DNA of 64,000 bases from Legionellaceae bacterium (GTDB taxonomy: Bacteria; Pseudomonadota; Gammaproteobacteria; Legionellales; Legionellaceae): NCBI GenBank assembly GCA_030148065.1, contig JASBUC010000016.1, forward strand, positions 1-64,000, in the 5' to 3' direction. The notes under the pieces were generated by a model. It made no database searches. It was given only the letters and a program-made list of their open reading frames with translations, and was not told the DNA's origin. Each line of letters opens with the position of its first letter. Positions within the stretch are counted from its first letter, which is position 1. Of this stretch, positions 49,700 to 59,313 are shown piece by piece. The position numbers and the translations under genes are program-made.

Positions 49700-50465
49700 A
49701 CGACAACAATACATTTCACTCTATACTATTATCCGCCGTGAATGGATGCGCATGCTACGCATTGCAGGCCAAGTGTTTTTGCCGCCTGTTATTACCATGA
49801 GCCTATACTTTTTAATTTTTGGGGAGCTTATTGGACCGAGAATTGGTGAGATGGATAAAATTCCCTATTCAAGCTACATCGCACCTGGACTCATCATGAT
49901 GAGTGTCATTACCAATTCATACGCCAATGTTGCAAGCTCTTTCTACGGCATGCGCTTTCAAAAAAATGTTGAGGAGCTACTGGTTAGCCCCACACCGAAT
50001 CTATTTATATTGATTGGCTTTGTCGCAGGCGGTGTGCTAAGAGGTCTGTCGGTTGCTTTCTTAGTTCTCATGGTGACGCTTTTTTTCATTCCCTTACATG
50101 TCGCTCACCCATGGCTGATGATTTTAGCCATACTAATGGTTTCAAGCTTTTTTTCACTAGCAGGTTTTACCAATGCGATGTTAGCTAGAAACTTTGACGA
50201 CATCATGTTAATCCCAACTTTTATTCTAACGCCTCTTACTTATTTGGGTGGCGTCTTTTACTCCATTAACATGCTACCATCTTTCTGGCACAAACTTTCT
50301 ATGTTCAATCCTGTACTTTACATGGTAAATGCCTTTCGCTATGGCATGTTGGGGGTCAGCGACATCGAAATTCTTCCTGCTCTTTGTGTACTCTTTGTCT
50401 GCATTATTGCATTGGGAGGCTTTAATTTGCATTGTTTAGATCGTGGGCTCGGCATTAAGGATTAG
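49692..50465 (+). CDS. ABC-2 type exporter permease (YadH-like)
   Basis: The ATG at 49692 gives 257 residues beginning MPKRQQYISLYTIIRREW, as in YadH. Six hydrophobic segments follow, with the ABC-2 signature region from FQKNVEELLVSPTPN to GGVLRG and PLTYLGGVFYS. The TAG stop at 50463-50465 is also the first position of the family B array. Confidence 0.93.
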   Translation: MPKRQQYISLYTIIRREWMRMLRIAGQVFLPPVITMSLYFLIFGELIGPRIGEMDKIPYSSYIAPGLIMMSVITNSYANVASSFYGMRFQKNVEELLVSPTPNLFILIGFVAGGVLRGLSVAFLVLMVTLFFIPLHVAHPWLMILAILMVSSFFSLAGFTNAMLARNFDDIMLIPTFILTPLTYLGGVFYSINMLPSFWHKLSMFNPVLYMVNAFRYGMLGVSDIEILPALCVLFVCIIALGGFNLHCLDRGLGIKD

Positions 50466-50813
50466 ATCTATACATCTTTCTTGGCACCGCCATATTATGC
50501 CCAGCTTGAACGATCAAGGCTTGGAAAAGTGCTCATGTACGGAAGTACACTGCGCTTTTTCCTTCACCTCGTTCGTCCAACCTGAGCAGAATCTGACGGC
50601 TTGAAGAAAGCTGGTGGGCTTGGCACTTCTTTTGGGACATCTTTCTTGGCACCGCCATATTATGCCCAGCTTGAACGATCAAGGCTTGGAAAAGTGCTCA
50701 TGTACGCTCGACAAACTGCGATGATTTACAATCATCGGTTTTATCTCAATAAACTGCGCCTCAGAAGCCTGTGGGCTTCTTCAATCCTTCACCTCATTCG
50801 TGCAGCCTGAACA
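50466..50813 (-). repeat. Family B tandem structured repeat, array B
   Basis: The array is the inverted counterpart of array A. The block at 50692-50780 matches 42965-43053 in reverse complement with about two or three differences over ~89 bases, and the landmark CATCTTTCTTGGCACCGCC recurs at 50473 and 50638 (period 165). It fills the gap after the ABC permease; the last ~66 bases before 50880 show nothing recognisable. Confidence 0.9.
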
Positions 50814-50879
50814 TTGACCCTCTTATTGTGACTGTTAGAATGACTTTAATTTTGCCATTTGGTCGATTTTAGGTTTGCT

Positions 50880-52583
50880 ATGGTTAAGAATTGGAAGAGT
50901 CGTGCGAATACTTTATTAACTGCTGTTAGTAACGCTATTAAAATTGCTAATGTTGCAGAAAACCCTACCCTTAAATCAACGCTTGAGACTTACTATGCTA
51001 AAACTCATTCTTTAGACTTTGTTGGGTTATTTCAGGAAGAGCAGTTAAAAATCGTCACTCAAAAACTGATAAAAGAACTTGAAGATAAAAAGCTTAGTAC
51101 AAAACTTGTTAAGGCTCTAAAAGAGCAAGGCGTTTATGAGATGGTCTACCACTATCCAGTCATGACCGCAGAGTATCATTCCATTTCGGATGGACAAGCA
51201 AAAGAACGACTTTTTGAAGGACAAAACCTTGTCAACCCAAGTGGCCCCCATCTACTCAGACTTGCTCAAAAAGGCCTACTCTTTAGCGCCTTTGCAAGCA
51301 TGTTTTATCTTGCCACCCCGCTTATTGCCAGTCCTTTTCTGCTACATTTAGCCTTGGCTCTTTTTACAGCCAGTGTAACCTTTCTAGCAGGCTTATGTTA
51401 TGGGGTAATTAACAACTTATTTGCCAGTCGTTTTAATCTTAGCTTTTTTCTCGTTGGGCATCTCCCACAACAACGAAACATCATTATCTCAAATGATAAA
51501 AATGTACTAGCCATTGCTTGGGGAGTATCTGACACCTTGTTACTCAGTGCTGTTGCCGCCGCGTCTTTTGGGCTAAGCATTCTATTTACAGGCTTAAGTG
51601 CGCCATTTCTCTTGCCCTTATTAATTACCGCAACACCGTTCATTGCTCTTGCCGCCGAAGGCCTTGCTCGAATAAAAGCAAATCATTATCAAAAAAAAGG
51701 GGCTAACCTCTTTTGGTTGTTACGCGCATGTCTAAAAAAAGACTCAAGACTCCATGCGGTCTTGAAAAAAGACTGTCGGCTAAGTGAGACAGAAATAAAA
51801 ACAATTAGTAATGAAAAAATAATACGCGATTTTTCATTCTCTAATAAAGTCATCTATCGTATTTTGAAAAAACTTGACCAGCTAGAATATTTTCCAGAGT
51901 ATCGTGATTTGAGGCTTGCCAGTCTCTATCAACTAGAAATATTAAAACAAACCAGTGATTCAAAAGAAGCCTCCGCTAAATGGCTGGCAAACTTTGATAG
52001 AAATCTGTTTGGGCGCATCATGACTCCCATTGTTGCCATTACAGGGTTTGTTTTATCCGTGACCTTAAGCCAAGCCCCACTTATCTTACTAAGCCCCCTC
52101 TTCTCTATTTATTTGCCTGCTATCGTAACAATACTAGCCATTGCAGGACTTGCCTCAGCCACTCAATATGCCCTAAAACATCAAGAAACTCAGCATGATG
52201 ACCGCCATAAATTGCACGTTGAACGATTAACATTTGTTAACAGTAAACAAGTGGGGTTATTTCTTAAAGAAGATGTAAATCCCCATCAAGAGAAACTCAG
52301 AGCCTTACAAAAAGTGCTTTCAAAATACGCAGCCCAAACATCCGCCGTGGCAACCGCTCAATTTTTTTCTCATGATCCACACATTAATGAGAAAATTACG
52401 GCCCTCCAAAAGCTCATTCGTTTTTATCAAGGAGAGCGATTAGCGTTTAGTGAGGCAGAACAATCCTTATTAAACAATACCGAGATCCTCTCTGCCTTTG
52501 CAAACATAGGCCTTAGCAAAGAGGTTTTGTTAACAGACCTCGCTAAATCAATCCATTCAGCCCTGAGTGTGCAGAGGAGATAA
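50880..52583 (+). CDS. Membrane protein of unknown function with three hairpins
   Basis: The ATG at 50880 has a weak AGG site; the earlier TTG at 50859 is unlikely. The 567-residue protein has an N-terminal soluble helical domain (~1-140), then three pairs of membrane segments near ~145-195, ~215-270 and ~380-435, separated by a charged soluble loop (~270-370), and a soluble helical C-terminus. I recognise no family. Large proteins with paired membrane helices and helical tails are frequent among Dot/Icm effectors, but a resident membrane protein is equally possible. Confidence 0.7.
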   Translation: MVKNWKSRANTLLTAVSNAIKIANVAENPTLKSTLETYYAKTHSLDFVGLFQEEQLKIVTQKLIKELEDKKLSTKLVKALKEQGVYEMVYHYPVMTAEYHSISDGQAKERLFEGQNLVNPSGPHLLRLAQKGLLFSAFASMFYLATPLIASPFLLHLALALFTASVTFLAGLCYGVINNLFASRFNLSFFLVGHLPQQRNIIISNDKNVLAIAWGVSDTLLLSAVAAASFGLSILFTGLSAPFLLPLLITATPFIALAAEGLARIKANHYQKKGANLFWLLRACLKKDSRLHAVLKKDCRLSETEIKTISNEKIIRDFSFSNKVIYRILKKLDQLEYFPEYRDLRLASLYQLEILKQTSDSKEASAKWLANFDRNLFGRIMTPIVAITGFVLSVTLSQAPLILLSPLFSIYLPAIVTILAIAGLASATQYALKHQETQHDDRHKLHVERLTFVNSKQVGLFLKEDVNPHQEKLRALQKVLSKYAAQTSAVATAQFFSHDPHINEKITALQKLIRFYQGERLAFSEAEQSLLNNTEILSAFANIGLSKEVLLTDLAKSIHSALSVQRR

Positions 52584-52646
52584 ATTCTTGAATTTCCTAA
52601 CGCTTTTGCTATTAGTTAAATTGAACCTTTTTTCTAGGAACCATTA

Positions 52647-53030
52647 ATGGCTTATTTAACACCTTGGCATGTCGCTTGTTTGGCCCGTTTTGTTATTGCT
52701 GGTTATTTCATATTTTTTGTCTTCTGGAATTATTGTCATCGAAAACAAGCTATTCCTGTCATGAAACAGAACCACATTCCTTTTGCTCCAGCAGTCTTTT
52801 ATTTCGGGTTGCTTTTAATGCTTGTTGCTAGTTTATTAATTATCTTAAACCAATACCTTGCTATTGCAGCTGCGGCCTTAATTATTTTCGACATTACCGC
52901 TACTTTTATTTTTCATCGATTTTGGCAATTCTCCAGCCCTGATCTAAGAGCGCTTAATACCATTATTTTTATAACCAACTTATCGATGACCATCGGTGGA
53001 CTGTTACTACTCCTTTCAATGGGGCTATAA
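52647..53030 (+). CDS. Small four-helix membrane protein, DoxX-like
   Basis: The 127 residues contain four hydrophobic segments (~10-28, ~48-68, ~70-90, ~100-123) in the DoxX-like pattern. The ATG has AGGAACC upstream. It lies nine bases before alsD on the same strand, so it probably shares its transcript. DoxX-like proteins are poorly characterised. Confidence 0.7.
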   Translation: MAYLTPWHVACLARFVIAGYFIFFVFWNYCHRKQAIPVMKQNHIPFAPAVFYFGLLLMLVASLLIILNQYLAIAAAALIIFDITATFIFHRFWQFSSPDLRALNTIIFITNLSMTIGGLLLLLSMGL

Positions 53031-53039
53031 GGACTTAAC

Positions 53040-53741
53040 ATGAGCAACTTATATCAAGTGGGTGTGTTAAGTGCCTTTTTGAACGGAATTTATGAAGGCA
53101 CACATTCCTTCTCACACCTAAAGCAGAAAGGGAACATTGGCCTTGGTATTTTAAATAATTTACAAGGTGAAATGGTTGCCGTAGATGGTAAATTTTATCG
53201 GATCTGCGAACATGGAGAAGCGAAAGAAGTCAAAGGCAGTGATAAGACGCCCTTTGCACTCGTCTGTCCTTTTAGAGAACATCAACACATTACGCTAAAG
53301 AATATTGCAAATATTGATACCTTGAATCAGGCGTTGAGACCTCATCTTATCAGTGAAAACATCTTTCATATGATTAGAATTAATGCTCACTTTAAACACA
53401 TTTCCTTAAGAAGCGAATGTTTGAAATACCCAAGCTGCGAGCCTTTGGGGGAGCTTTTGCCTAAAATTCAAAAAGGGTTTGAGTTATCAAACCATGAAGG
53501 CACTTTAGTTGCGACATTTTGTCCTTTGTATTCTATGGCACTGACGATTCCTGGTTTCCACTATCATTTTATTGATGCGCAAAGAGCAATAGGCGGACAT
53601 GCTTTTGACTTTGAAATAGAATCAGCAACGATTTCGCTACAACCCCTTTATGATTTTGAAATTAGTTTAACTGATAGTGACGCATTTAGAAAGGTATCGT
53701 GTGATGTTGATGTAATGCATGAGCTTAAAAAAATTGAATAA
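53040..53741 (+). CDS. alsD: Alpha-acetolactate decarboxylase
   Basis: AlsD/BudA converts acetolactate to acetoin. The 233 residues show the zinc-ligand pattern in GFHYHFIDAQRAIGGHAFDF, and the N-terminal LKQKGNIGLGILNNLQGEM region with VDGKFY typical of the family. With alsS on the opposite strand it forms a pyruvate-to-acetoin pathway. Its gene and the downstream membrane-protein gene converge across a 30-base gap. Confidence 0.92.
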   Translation: MSNLYQVGVLSAFLNGIYEGTHSFSHLKQKGNIGLGILNNLQGEMVAVDGKFYRICEHGEAKEVKGSDKTPFALVCPFREHQHITLKNIANIDTLNQALRPHLISENIFHMIRINAHFKHISLRSECLKYPSCEPLGELLPKIQKGFELSNHEGTLVATFCPLYSMALTIPGFHYHFIDAQRAIGGHAFDFEIESATISLQPLYDFEISLTDSDAFRKVSCDVDVMHELKKIE

Positions 53742-53771
53742 GGCAAAGGCGTGACACTGTGAACTGCATCG

Positions 53772-54260
53772 TTATTGATTATTTAGCAAATTTATAAAAA
53801 TAAAATTGTCGGTAATGCTGTAGGGGCCACTGCCAACAAAGGCAAACAATAGCGACACCGCGGCCAATACAAAATTCTTTTGAGCAGAAGTAACATGCCC
53901 TACCACCCCAAGATTGATAGCATCTAGAAGGTTTTTTCTATCCTCCTCACAAGCATCATTACTTAACTGATGTTTTTTTAACTCTCTTGCAAGTTTGTAG
54001 TGTACACGAGCACCCAAGAGGCAATAAAGGCATAAGATAATGCCAGACACTTCCGTATAAACCCCTAATAATATCGACAGGGCACCAAAAAACATCACCA
54101 CAGCCATGACAATGCTAAACAATTGAGGATAGATAGGAATGGCCATAGCTGCTAATGAGCGCGCTCCCTGCCAATCTTCTAATAAGCCTTTGATGGGGTA
54201 TAGAAAAAGCCAAGCATAGACGATTCTTAGTATTAACCAAGCAATCGCCTCTAATTCCAT
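53772..54260 (-). CDS. DoxX-like membrane protein following alsS
   Basis: GGAGG nine bases before the ATG at 54260 fixes the start, giving 162 residues; the ribosome site lies inside the last alsS codons. Four membrane segments are visible, with a charged loop near residues ~80-110. It sits one base after the alsS stop and should be co-expressed. A possible role in handling acetoin-pathway products or redox is inference. Confidence 0.75.
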   Translation of the reverse strand: MELEAIAWLILRIVYAWLFLYPIKGLLEDWQGARSLAAMAIPIYPQLFSIVMAVVMFFGALSILLGVYTEVSGIILCLYCLLGARVHYKLARELKKHQLSNDACEEDRKNLLDAINLGVVGHVTSAQKNFVLAAVSLLFAFVGSGPYSITDNFIFINLLNNQ

Positions 54261-54261
54261 T

Positions 54262-55929
54262 TTAATGTCCTCCATAAGGATTGGTGGCGGCAAAGAGTTT
54301 TGGATTATCCGAGTAATCAATCTCAACGTTCACCAACACTGGTCCTTTGATGGTTTGAGCCTCTTTAATTAACGACGCTATCTCACTTGCCTTTTCTAAA
54401 TTAAAGCCTGTTGCTCCAAACGCTCTTGCAAAGGAAACCACATCTAACTTACCAAAACGAACGCCTGATTCTCTCTGATACTTCATGATTTCTTGCTCTA
54501 ACACCATGTTGTAGGTGCCATCTCGCCATATAAAGTGGATGAAGTTTGCCCCTTCTCGAACAGCGGTTTCTAATTCTGTCGCAGAGAATAGAAAGCCTCC
54601 ATCACCGGATAACGAAATAATCTTTTTCTCTGGATAGAGTAAACTTGTCGAAAGGGCCCAGGGAAGCGAAACCCCTAAGGTCTGTTGGCCATTGCTAAAA
54701 TGCAGGTGATGAGGGTTATAACTTAAGAAATAACGCGCCATCCACATATAAACTGAGCCAATGTCACACGTCACAATGGTCTCATCATCTATCGCCTTTC
54801 GAAGCTCATAGATAAATCGAAGGGGGTGAATTCTCTCTCCTTCTTTGTCTTTACCTTGTTCAATTTCTTCATATAAAGCCAAGTGCAGTTCTTTTGCCTT
54901 CCCGATGTTAGGAGGTGAGTCTTTTTGCTCAAGCGCCTCTGTTAGCAACTCTAGCGTCTTGCAAACATCGCCTGATAATTCAATCTCGGGTTGATAACTC
55001 CCTCTGAATTCAGGGTATTGATAGTTGATATCAATGATGGGTTGCGCATTTTTTTGATGCCAAACTTCTGGATCATACTCAACCGTATTAAAACCAACAC
55101 TAATGATTAAATCCGACTCGTTTAACAGCACATCTCCCGGCTGATTGCTAAAAAGCCCAACTCGTCCCACAAAAAGGTGCTCGAGATCTCGAGACACAAC
55201 ACCGGCAGCTTGATACGTTGAGATAACTGGTAAAGGGTGTTTTGCTAAAAGAGCACGCACAGCCTCGGCATTTTCTTTACAACTACTCTCCTGCCCTAAG
55301 AGCAAAACAGGTTTCTTTGCTTTGGTTATTTTCTCTGCGGCAACCTTGACTAAGTCTTGCGCAACCCTGCCAGATTGTCGCAAGTTTTCCAAACAAGCAT
55401 CCCCTAAAAAACAAGAATCAGTGCTCACTTCTTCTGCTAAAACATCTTGCGGAATGCTTATAAAGCTTGCGCCTCGCATTCTAGAAACAGCGCATCGATA
55501 AGCGTTAAAAACCGTCTCAGCAATGGCTTTTGAACTCACCACTTCTTGACTAAATTTGGTCACGGCCTCCATGATTTTTGCGTTATTAGCACTTTGATGA
55601 GAGGCGCGATGCAACATCTCTTTGGCAACGTTGCCACCAATAGCAATGATGGGGTCGCCTTCGGTGGTGGCAGTTAACAACCCCGTGGCAAGGTTGGCAA
55701 TACCTGGGCCTGAAGTGACCAACACAACACCAGGCTCGCCAGTTAAGCGACCATGCATGGCCGCCATAAAGGCTGCGTTTTGCTCATGACGGCAAACGAT
55801 TAATTGAATGGGTGAGTCTACTAGTGCGTCGAAGACGGCATCAATCTTAGCGCCAGGAATGCCAAAGACACGTCGAACGCCTAAACGTTCGAGACACTGA
55901 ACTAATAGTTTTGCTCCTGTGACTATCAT
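54262..55929 (-). CDS. alsS: Catabolic acetolactate synthase
   Basis: AlsS condenses two pyruvates into acetolactate using thiamine diphosphate. The 555 residues show the catalytic glutamate in HEQNAAFMA, VTSGPGIANL, and the ThDP-binding SGDGGFLFSATELETAV region. It matches the catabolic, FAD-independent type (no anabolic regulatory subunit gene nearby). Pairing with alsD supports acetoin production. Confidence 0.93.
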   Translation of the reverse strand: MIVTGAKLLVQCLERLGVRRVFGIPGAKIDAVFDALVDSPIQLIVCRHEQNAAFMAAMHGRLTGEPGVVLVTSGPGIANLATGLLTATTEGDPIIAIGGNVAKEMLHRASHQSANNAKIMEAVTKFSQEVVSSKAIAETVFNAYRCAVSRMRGASFISIPQDVLAEEVSTDSCFLGDACLENLRQSGRVAQDLVKVAAEKITKAKKPVLLLGQESSCKENAEAVRALLAKHPLPVISTYQAAGVVSRDLEHLFVGRVGLFSNQPGDVLLNESDLIISVGFNTVEYDPEVWHQKNAQPIIDINYQYPEFRGSYQPEIELSGDVCKTLELLTEALEQKDSPPNIGKAKELHLALYEEIEQGKDKEGERIHPLRFIYELRKAIDDETIVTCDIGSVYMWMARYFLSYNPHHLHFSNGQQTLGVSLPWALSTSLLYPEKKIISLSGDGGFLFSATELETAVREGANFIHFIWRDGTYNMVLEQEIMKYQRESGVRFGKLDVVSFARAFGATGFNLEKASEIASLIKEAQTIKGPVLVNVEIDYSDNPKLFAATNPYGGH

Positions 55930-55938
55930 AAGTTACCT

Positions 55939-55964
55939 GTTAAAAGACGTTTCTATCTTTTAAC
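55939..55964. promoter_or_regulatory. Inverted repeat before alsS
   Basis: A 9-bp perfect inverted repeat, GTTAAAAGA with TCTTTTAAC, separated by eight bases, lies 10 bases before the alsS ATG and overlaps the leader. It could be an operator or translation-controlling hairpin. No T run follows, so it is not a typical terminator for the aminopeptidase gene. Confidence 0.45.
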
Positions 55965-55988
55965 AAATAGCTCATTATTTGACTATAC

Positions 55989-57173
55989 TCAAGAAGTTCC
56001 TAAATCCAGGGCAAAAGCAAGACCAAGCTTGGTAAAATTAACCATGTGGGCAAGGCTTACGTGCTCTAGCGTATCCTCACCACTATGAATGTAAGGATTG
56101 TCTTCACCTGCCCAGTGATCGGCTTCAAAGGGGCAAGCCGCCGGCACCTTTGCATTATTCCAAGAGGCATGATCGGAGCATTCATACCCACACTTGGTAT
56201 ACCCAACCTCAACTCCAATGTATGTTTCAATTAAGCTTTTGACATAATCAGTTAGCTCTGGACTGACGTTATCTTTTAACAAGTAGATGGTTTCTTTATC
56301 ATGATAACGGAAGCCCGTCATATCAAAGTGTAAAACAGCCTTAACTGGAATTTTTTCGGCTTTGAAGTAATCAACAACGTGGGATGAACCAACCAAGCCC
56401 CGCTCTTCTGCGGCATACCACATGAAATAAACTGGGCGTGTTAATGGCTCTTTGCTCTCTAACATCACTCGAGCAATTTCTAGGATGCCTGCAGAACCAC
56501 TGCCATCATCATCGGCACCTGGTTTACTATAACTTAGGGTATCAATGTGGGCCCCTATTACAATGGCATCAGCCTTGATGTCTTTACCAATGACGCTCAC
56601 CAGTGAGGGCTGCTTATAAAACCAGCCAGAGCTCACTAGAAAGGAGTCTGTGTCATCTCGCTTATATTGCTCGGCGAGGGTTTGAAATTCGGTTTGCATC
56701 CAGTGAACGGCGGCAAGGCCCGTATCCGTTGTCGCACTTCTGTCAACAAACTTGGTTAAGGTCTCAAGGGTATCCCAAATTCTTGTCCCCTCAATTCTAT
56801 TTAAGTGCTCTCTAATGCTTTGCTCATCCAGTACGCTTTTTTCATGCTCAAATGACGGCGCGTTTATGACACTTTTTTGTTGTAGAAGAGCTTTAAGTTG
56901 CTCTTTTGTATTGTGCTTATCACTTATGTTTTTAAATCCACCACAACGATGTTTAAACGCTTTGACTTTAAGTGACTCCAACGCGCTCTCTGGTAGCGAA
57001 AGTACTATTTGCTCACTGCCTTCTACCAAAACCTTTGCTGAGTCGGGAAGGTGTGCTCTTAGACAATTAGAGGTGATAATGGTTGCTTCTCTCTCTGGCT
57101 CAAAAGCCTGTGCAAACTGATTAAATAATAAGAGGAATGAGAAAAGAACTGAAAACTTTAAGGCTTTATCCAT
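55989..57173 (-). CDS. Secreted M28-family aminopeptidase
   Basis: The 394-residue protein starts with a signal peptide ending near FAQA. The M28 zinc-peptidase motifs are present: GAHIDTLS (first His), ADDDGSGSAG (bridging Asp), AAEERGLVGS (Glu pair), HFDMTG and CSDHASWN. Two cysteines in CGYEC may form a disulfide. It resembles the leucine aminopeptidases secreted by Vibrio and Legionella. Upstream, 57174-57252 has no clear promoter. It precedes alsS on the same strand by 59 bases. Confidence 0.9.
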   Translation of the reverse strand: MDKALKFSVLFSFLLLFNQFAQAFEPEREATIITSNCLRAHLPDSAKVLVEGSEQIVLSLPESALESLKVKAFKHRCGGFKNISDKHNTKEQLKALLQQKSVINAPSFEHEKSVLDEQSIREHLNRIEGTRIWDTLETLTKFVDRSATTDTGLAAVHWMQTEFQTLAEQYKRDDTDSFLVSSGWFYKQPSLVSVIGKDIKADAIVIGAHIDTLSYSKPGADDDGSGSAGILEIARVMLESKEPLTRPVYFMWYAAEERGLVGSSHVVDYFKAEKIPVKAVLHFDMTGFRYHDKETIYLLKDNVSPELTDYVKSLIETYIGVEVGYTKCGYECSDHASWNNAKVPAACPFEADHWAGEDNPYIHSGEDTLEHVSLAHMVNFTKLGLAFALDLGTS

Positions 57174-57252
57174 AAGAGCACCTAGCTAAGCGAAAAATAG
57201 AAATGTCACCTTATACGGATGGTTTACGAATGTCTAGCACTGCGAGATGCGA

Positions 57253-57434
57253 GCAACCCACAAAGGCGTGCCCTTTGAAACAGTTGACACTAACATCCCC
57301 TAACCTACGTTCCACGGATATCTCTCAACCCTACGTTCCACGGATATCTCTCAACCCTACGTTCCACGGCTTGTCCGCGGAATCCATAGTTAAGAATAGT
57401 CTGGGTCCCTCGGACAAGCCGAGGGACGTAGGGG
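57253..57434 (+). repeat. REP-like paired-hairpin element, family A copy 3
   Basis: This copy has the same left part as copy 2, then a 26-base segment (from CGTTCCACGGATATCTC) repeated twice, and the paired hairpins with loops CTTGT and ACAAG. It is preceded by a degenerate heptamer pair (GCGAGAT GCGAG). It lies between the 5' side of the aminopeptidase gene and the 3' end of maeA. The short remainder of the gap holds nothing else. Confidence 0.85.
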
Positions 57435-57466
57435 GGGTGGCAGGAATAACGGATTTTGTAAAATGT

Positions 57467-59155
57467 TTAGAGGTAGGAGTGGTACTTGGGTTGCCAGAAG
57501 TGATCATCAATAATCTTTTTTAATTCCTCATCACTCATCTCACTAGCATGTCCTTGTTCGATGGCTTTTTTCGCAACCCGAAAAGCAATAGCAAGACTCA
57601 CCTCTTTAACCTCAGACAAAGGTGGTAAAAGGGATGGAACCATTGTCTCATCATGCGCCTTTAAGAGAGGTGAAAACTCACTCAAGGCAATGCTTGCTTC
57701 CATAAACATTTCATCTGACACATAGCTTGCTTGAACAGCAACAATGCCTAAGCCCATGCCTGGAAAAATATAGGAATTGTTACTTTGAGCAATCTCAATC
57801 GACGTTCCATGATAGTCAACAGGCTTAAATGGCGAACCGGTCGCGACCAATGCCTTGCCATCGGTCCAATGAAGAATGTCCTCAGGTTGCGCTTCACAAC
57901 GAGAGGTTGGATTTGATAGAGGAAAGACAATGGGGTGTTGATGATGAGAAGCCATCTCTTTGATAATGTCTTTGGTAAATAATCCAGGAACCCCCGTAAC
58001 ACCAATTAAAATACTCGGATGTGCATTTTTCATCACGTCCAACAACGAGATGTTTTTAGCGTTCTCAACTTGCCAACTAGCAAGTGTGCTCGAATCTTGT
58101 GTTAATGGTTTTTGAAAATCTAGTAAATGCTCCATGTCACTTTGTAAGAGTCCAAAGCGATCCACTAGGTAAAATTTATTACTGGCAGCCGTATAGCTTA
58201 ACCCTTCTCGCATCATCGCCTGTATGAGCATTTCACTAATGCCACACCCTGCTGAGCCTGCACCAAGCACGGCAATGTTTTGCTCACTTAGTTTGACGTT
58301 TGCAGTCTTGACGGCTGCCAGAATTGAACCAACAGAAACAGCTGCAGTACCCTGAATGTCATCATTGAAGGTACAAAGTGTTTCTCGATATTTCTCTAAC
58401 AAAGGATAGGCATGCGTTTGCGCAAAATCCTCAAATTGCAATAAAACTCCCGGTATTTTTTCTTTTACTTGCTGGACAAAGTCATCAACAAACTGATAAT
58501 ACTCCTCTCCAGTGACGCGTTCATGTCGCCAGCCTAAATAGTCCGGATGGTTTCGACGCTCTACGTTATTGGTTCCAACATCTAAGACAATTGGCAACGT
58601 TGCACCAGGTTCTATGCCACCACAGGCTGTATAGAGAGAGAGTTTACCAATCGGGATCCCCATCCCATCAACCCCTTGATCGCCCAAACCTAATATTCGC
58701 TCGCCATCGGTTACCACAATAACCTTAATGTCACGATCAGCAATGGCATGCTCAATCATCTCAGACATTTTGTCCTTTAGGGCATAACAAAGAAAAAGAC
58801 CACGATTATGACGGTAAATATGACTGAATTTTTGGCATGCCTCTCCGACAACTGGCGTGTAGATAATGGGCATCATTTCGGTTAAATGGGCTCTTAATAA
58901 GGCATAAAATAGGGTTTCATTTCGGTCTTGTAAGCTTCTTAAATAGATGTGTTTGGCAAGCGGACTGCTTGCTTCAGAAAAAGACTGGTAGCAGCGCGCC
59001 ACTTGTTCCTCTAAGGTCTCAACATGAGGGGGTAAAAGGCCATTTAGAGCAAGTTTTTGCCGCTCTTCCTCACTAAAAGCGGTATCTTTATTAAGTAATG
59101 GGGTTGAGAGCAACGCTTGCCCTTTCTTTGTGGTTTTTTCAAATTTATCAGTCAT
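57467..59155 (-). CDS. maeA: NAD-dependent malic enzyme
   Basis: The enzyme oxidatively decarboxylates malate to pyruvate. The 562 residues match MaeA. Signatures are [56 protein letters not shown] with [11 protein letters not shown], nucleotide loop [10 protein letters not shown], and [23 protein letters not shown] precedes the ATG. Its pyruvate could feed AlsS. Confidence 0.95.
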   Translation of the reverse strand: MTDKFEKTTKKGQALLSTPLLNKDTAFSEEERQKLALNGLLPPHVETLEEQVARCYQSFSEASSPLAKHIYLRSLQDRNETLFYALLRAHLTEMMPIIYTPVVGEACQKFSHIYRHNRGLFLCYALKDKMSEMIEHAIADRDIKVIVVTDGERILGLGDQGVDGMGIPIGKLSLYTACGGIEPGATLPIVLDVGTNNVERRNHPDYLGWRHERVTGEEYYQFVDDFVQQVKEKIPGVLLQFEDFAQTHAYPLLEKYRETLCTFNDDIQGTAAVSVGSILAAVKTANVKLSEQNIAVLGAGSAGCGISEMLIQAMMREGLSYTAASNKFYLVDRFGLLQSDMEHLLDFQKPLTQDSSTLASWQVENAKNISLLDVMKNAHPSILIGVTGVPGLFTKDIIKEMASHHQHPIVFPLSNPTSRCEAQPEDILHWTDGKALVATGSPFKPVDYHGTSIEIAQSNNSYIFPGMGLGIVAVQASYVSDEMFMEASIALSEFSPLLKAHDETMVPSLLPPLSEVKEVSLAIAFRVAKKAIEQGHASEMSDEELKKIIDDHFWQPKYHSYL

Positions 59156-59313
59156 TTAACTCATCCTTGAGTGATTTTAAGCTCATGTAAATCTAAGTAT
59201 AGATCACTTTTTTTGATTTTTTTGTTTATATTTAATACTCCCTTAATGCTCCGATAATAAAATGGTCGTATAAAATGATTTTATCTCTTAATTTTAAGAG
59301 CAAGGTAGGAAAC

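Noticed and set aside
50601-50810. Small protein gene inside array B
   Set aside because: It is the inverted counterpart of the non-coding frames in array A and has no start signal.
59156-59313. A specific promoter or PmrA/CpxR site before the 382-residue gene
   Set aside because: The stretch is AT-rich with several TATAA-like words, but no -35/-10 pair with good spacing or known operator stood out.
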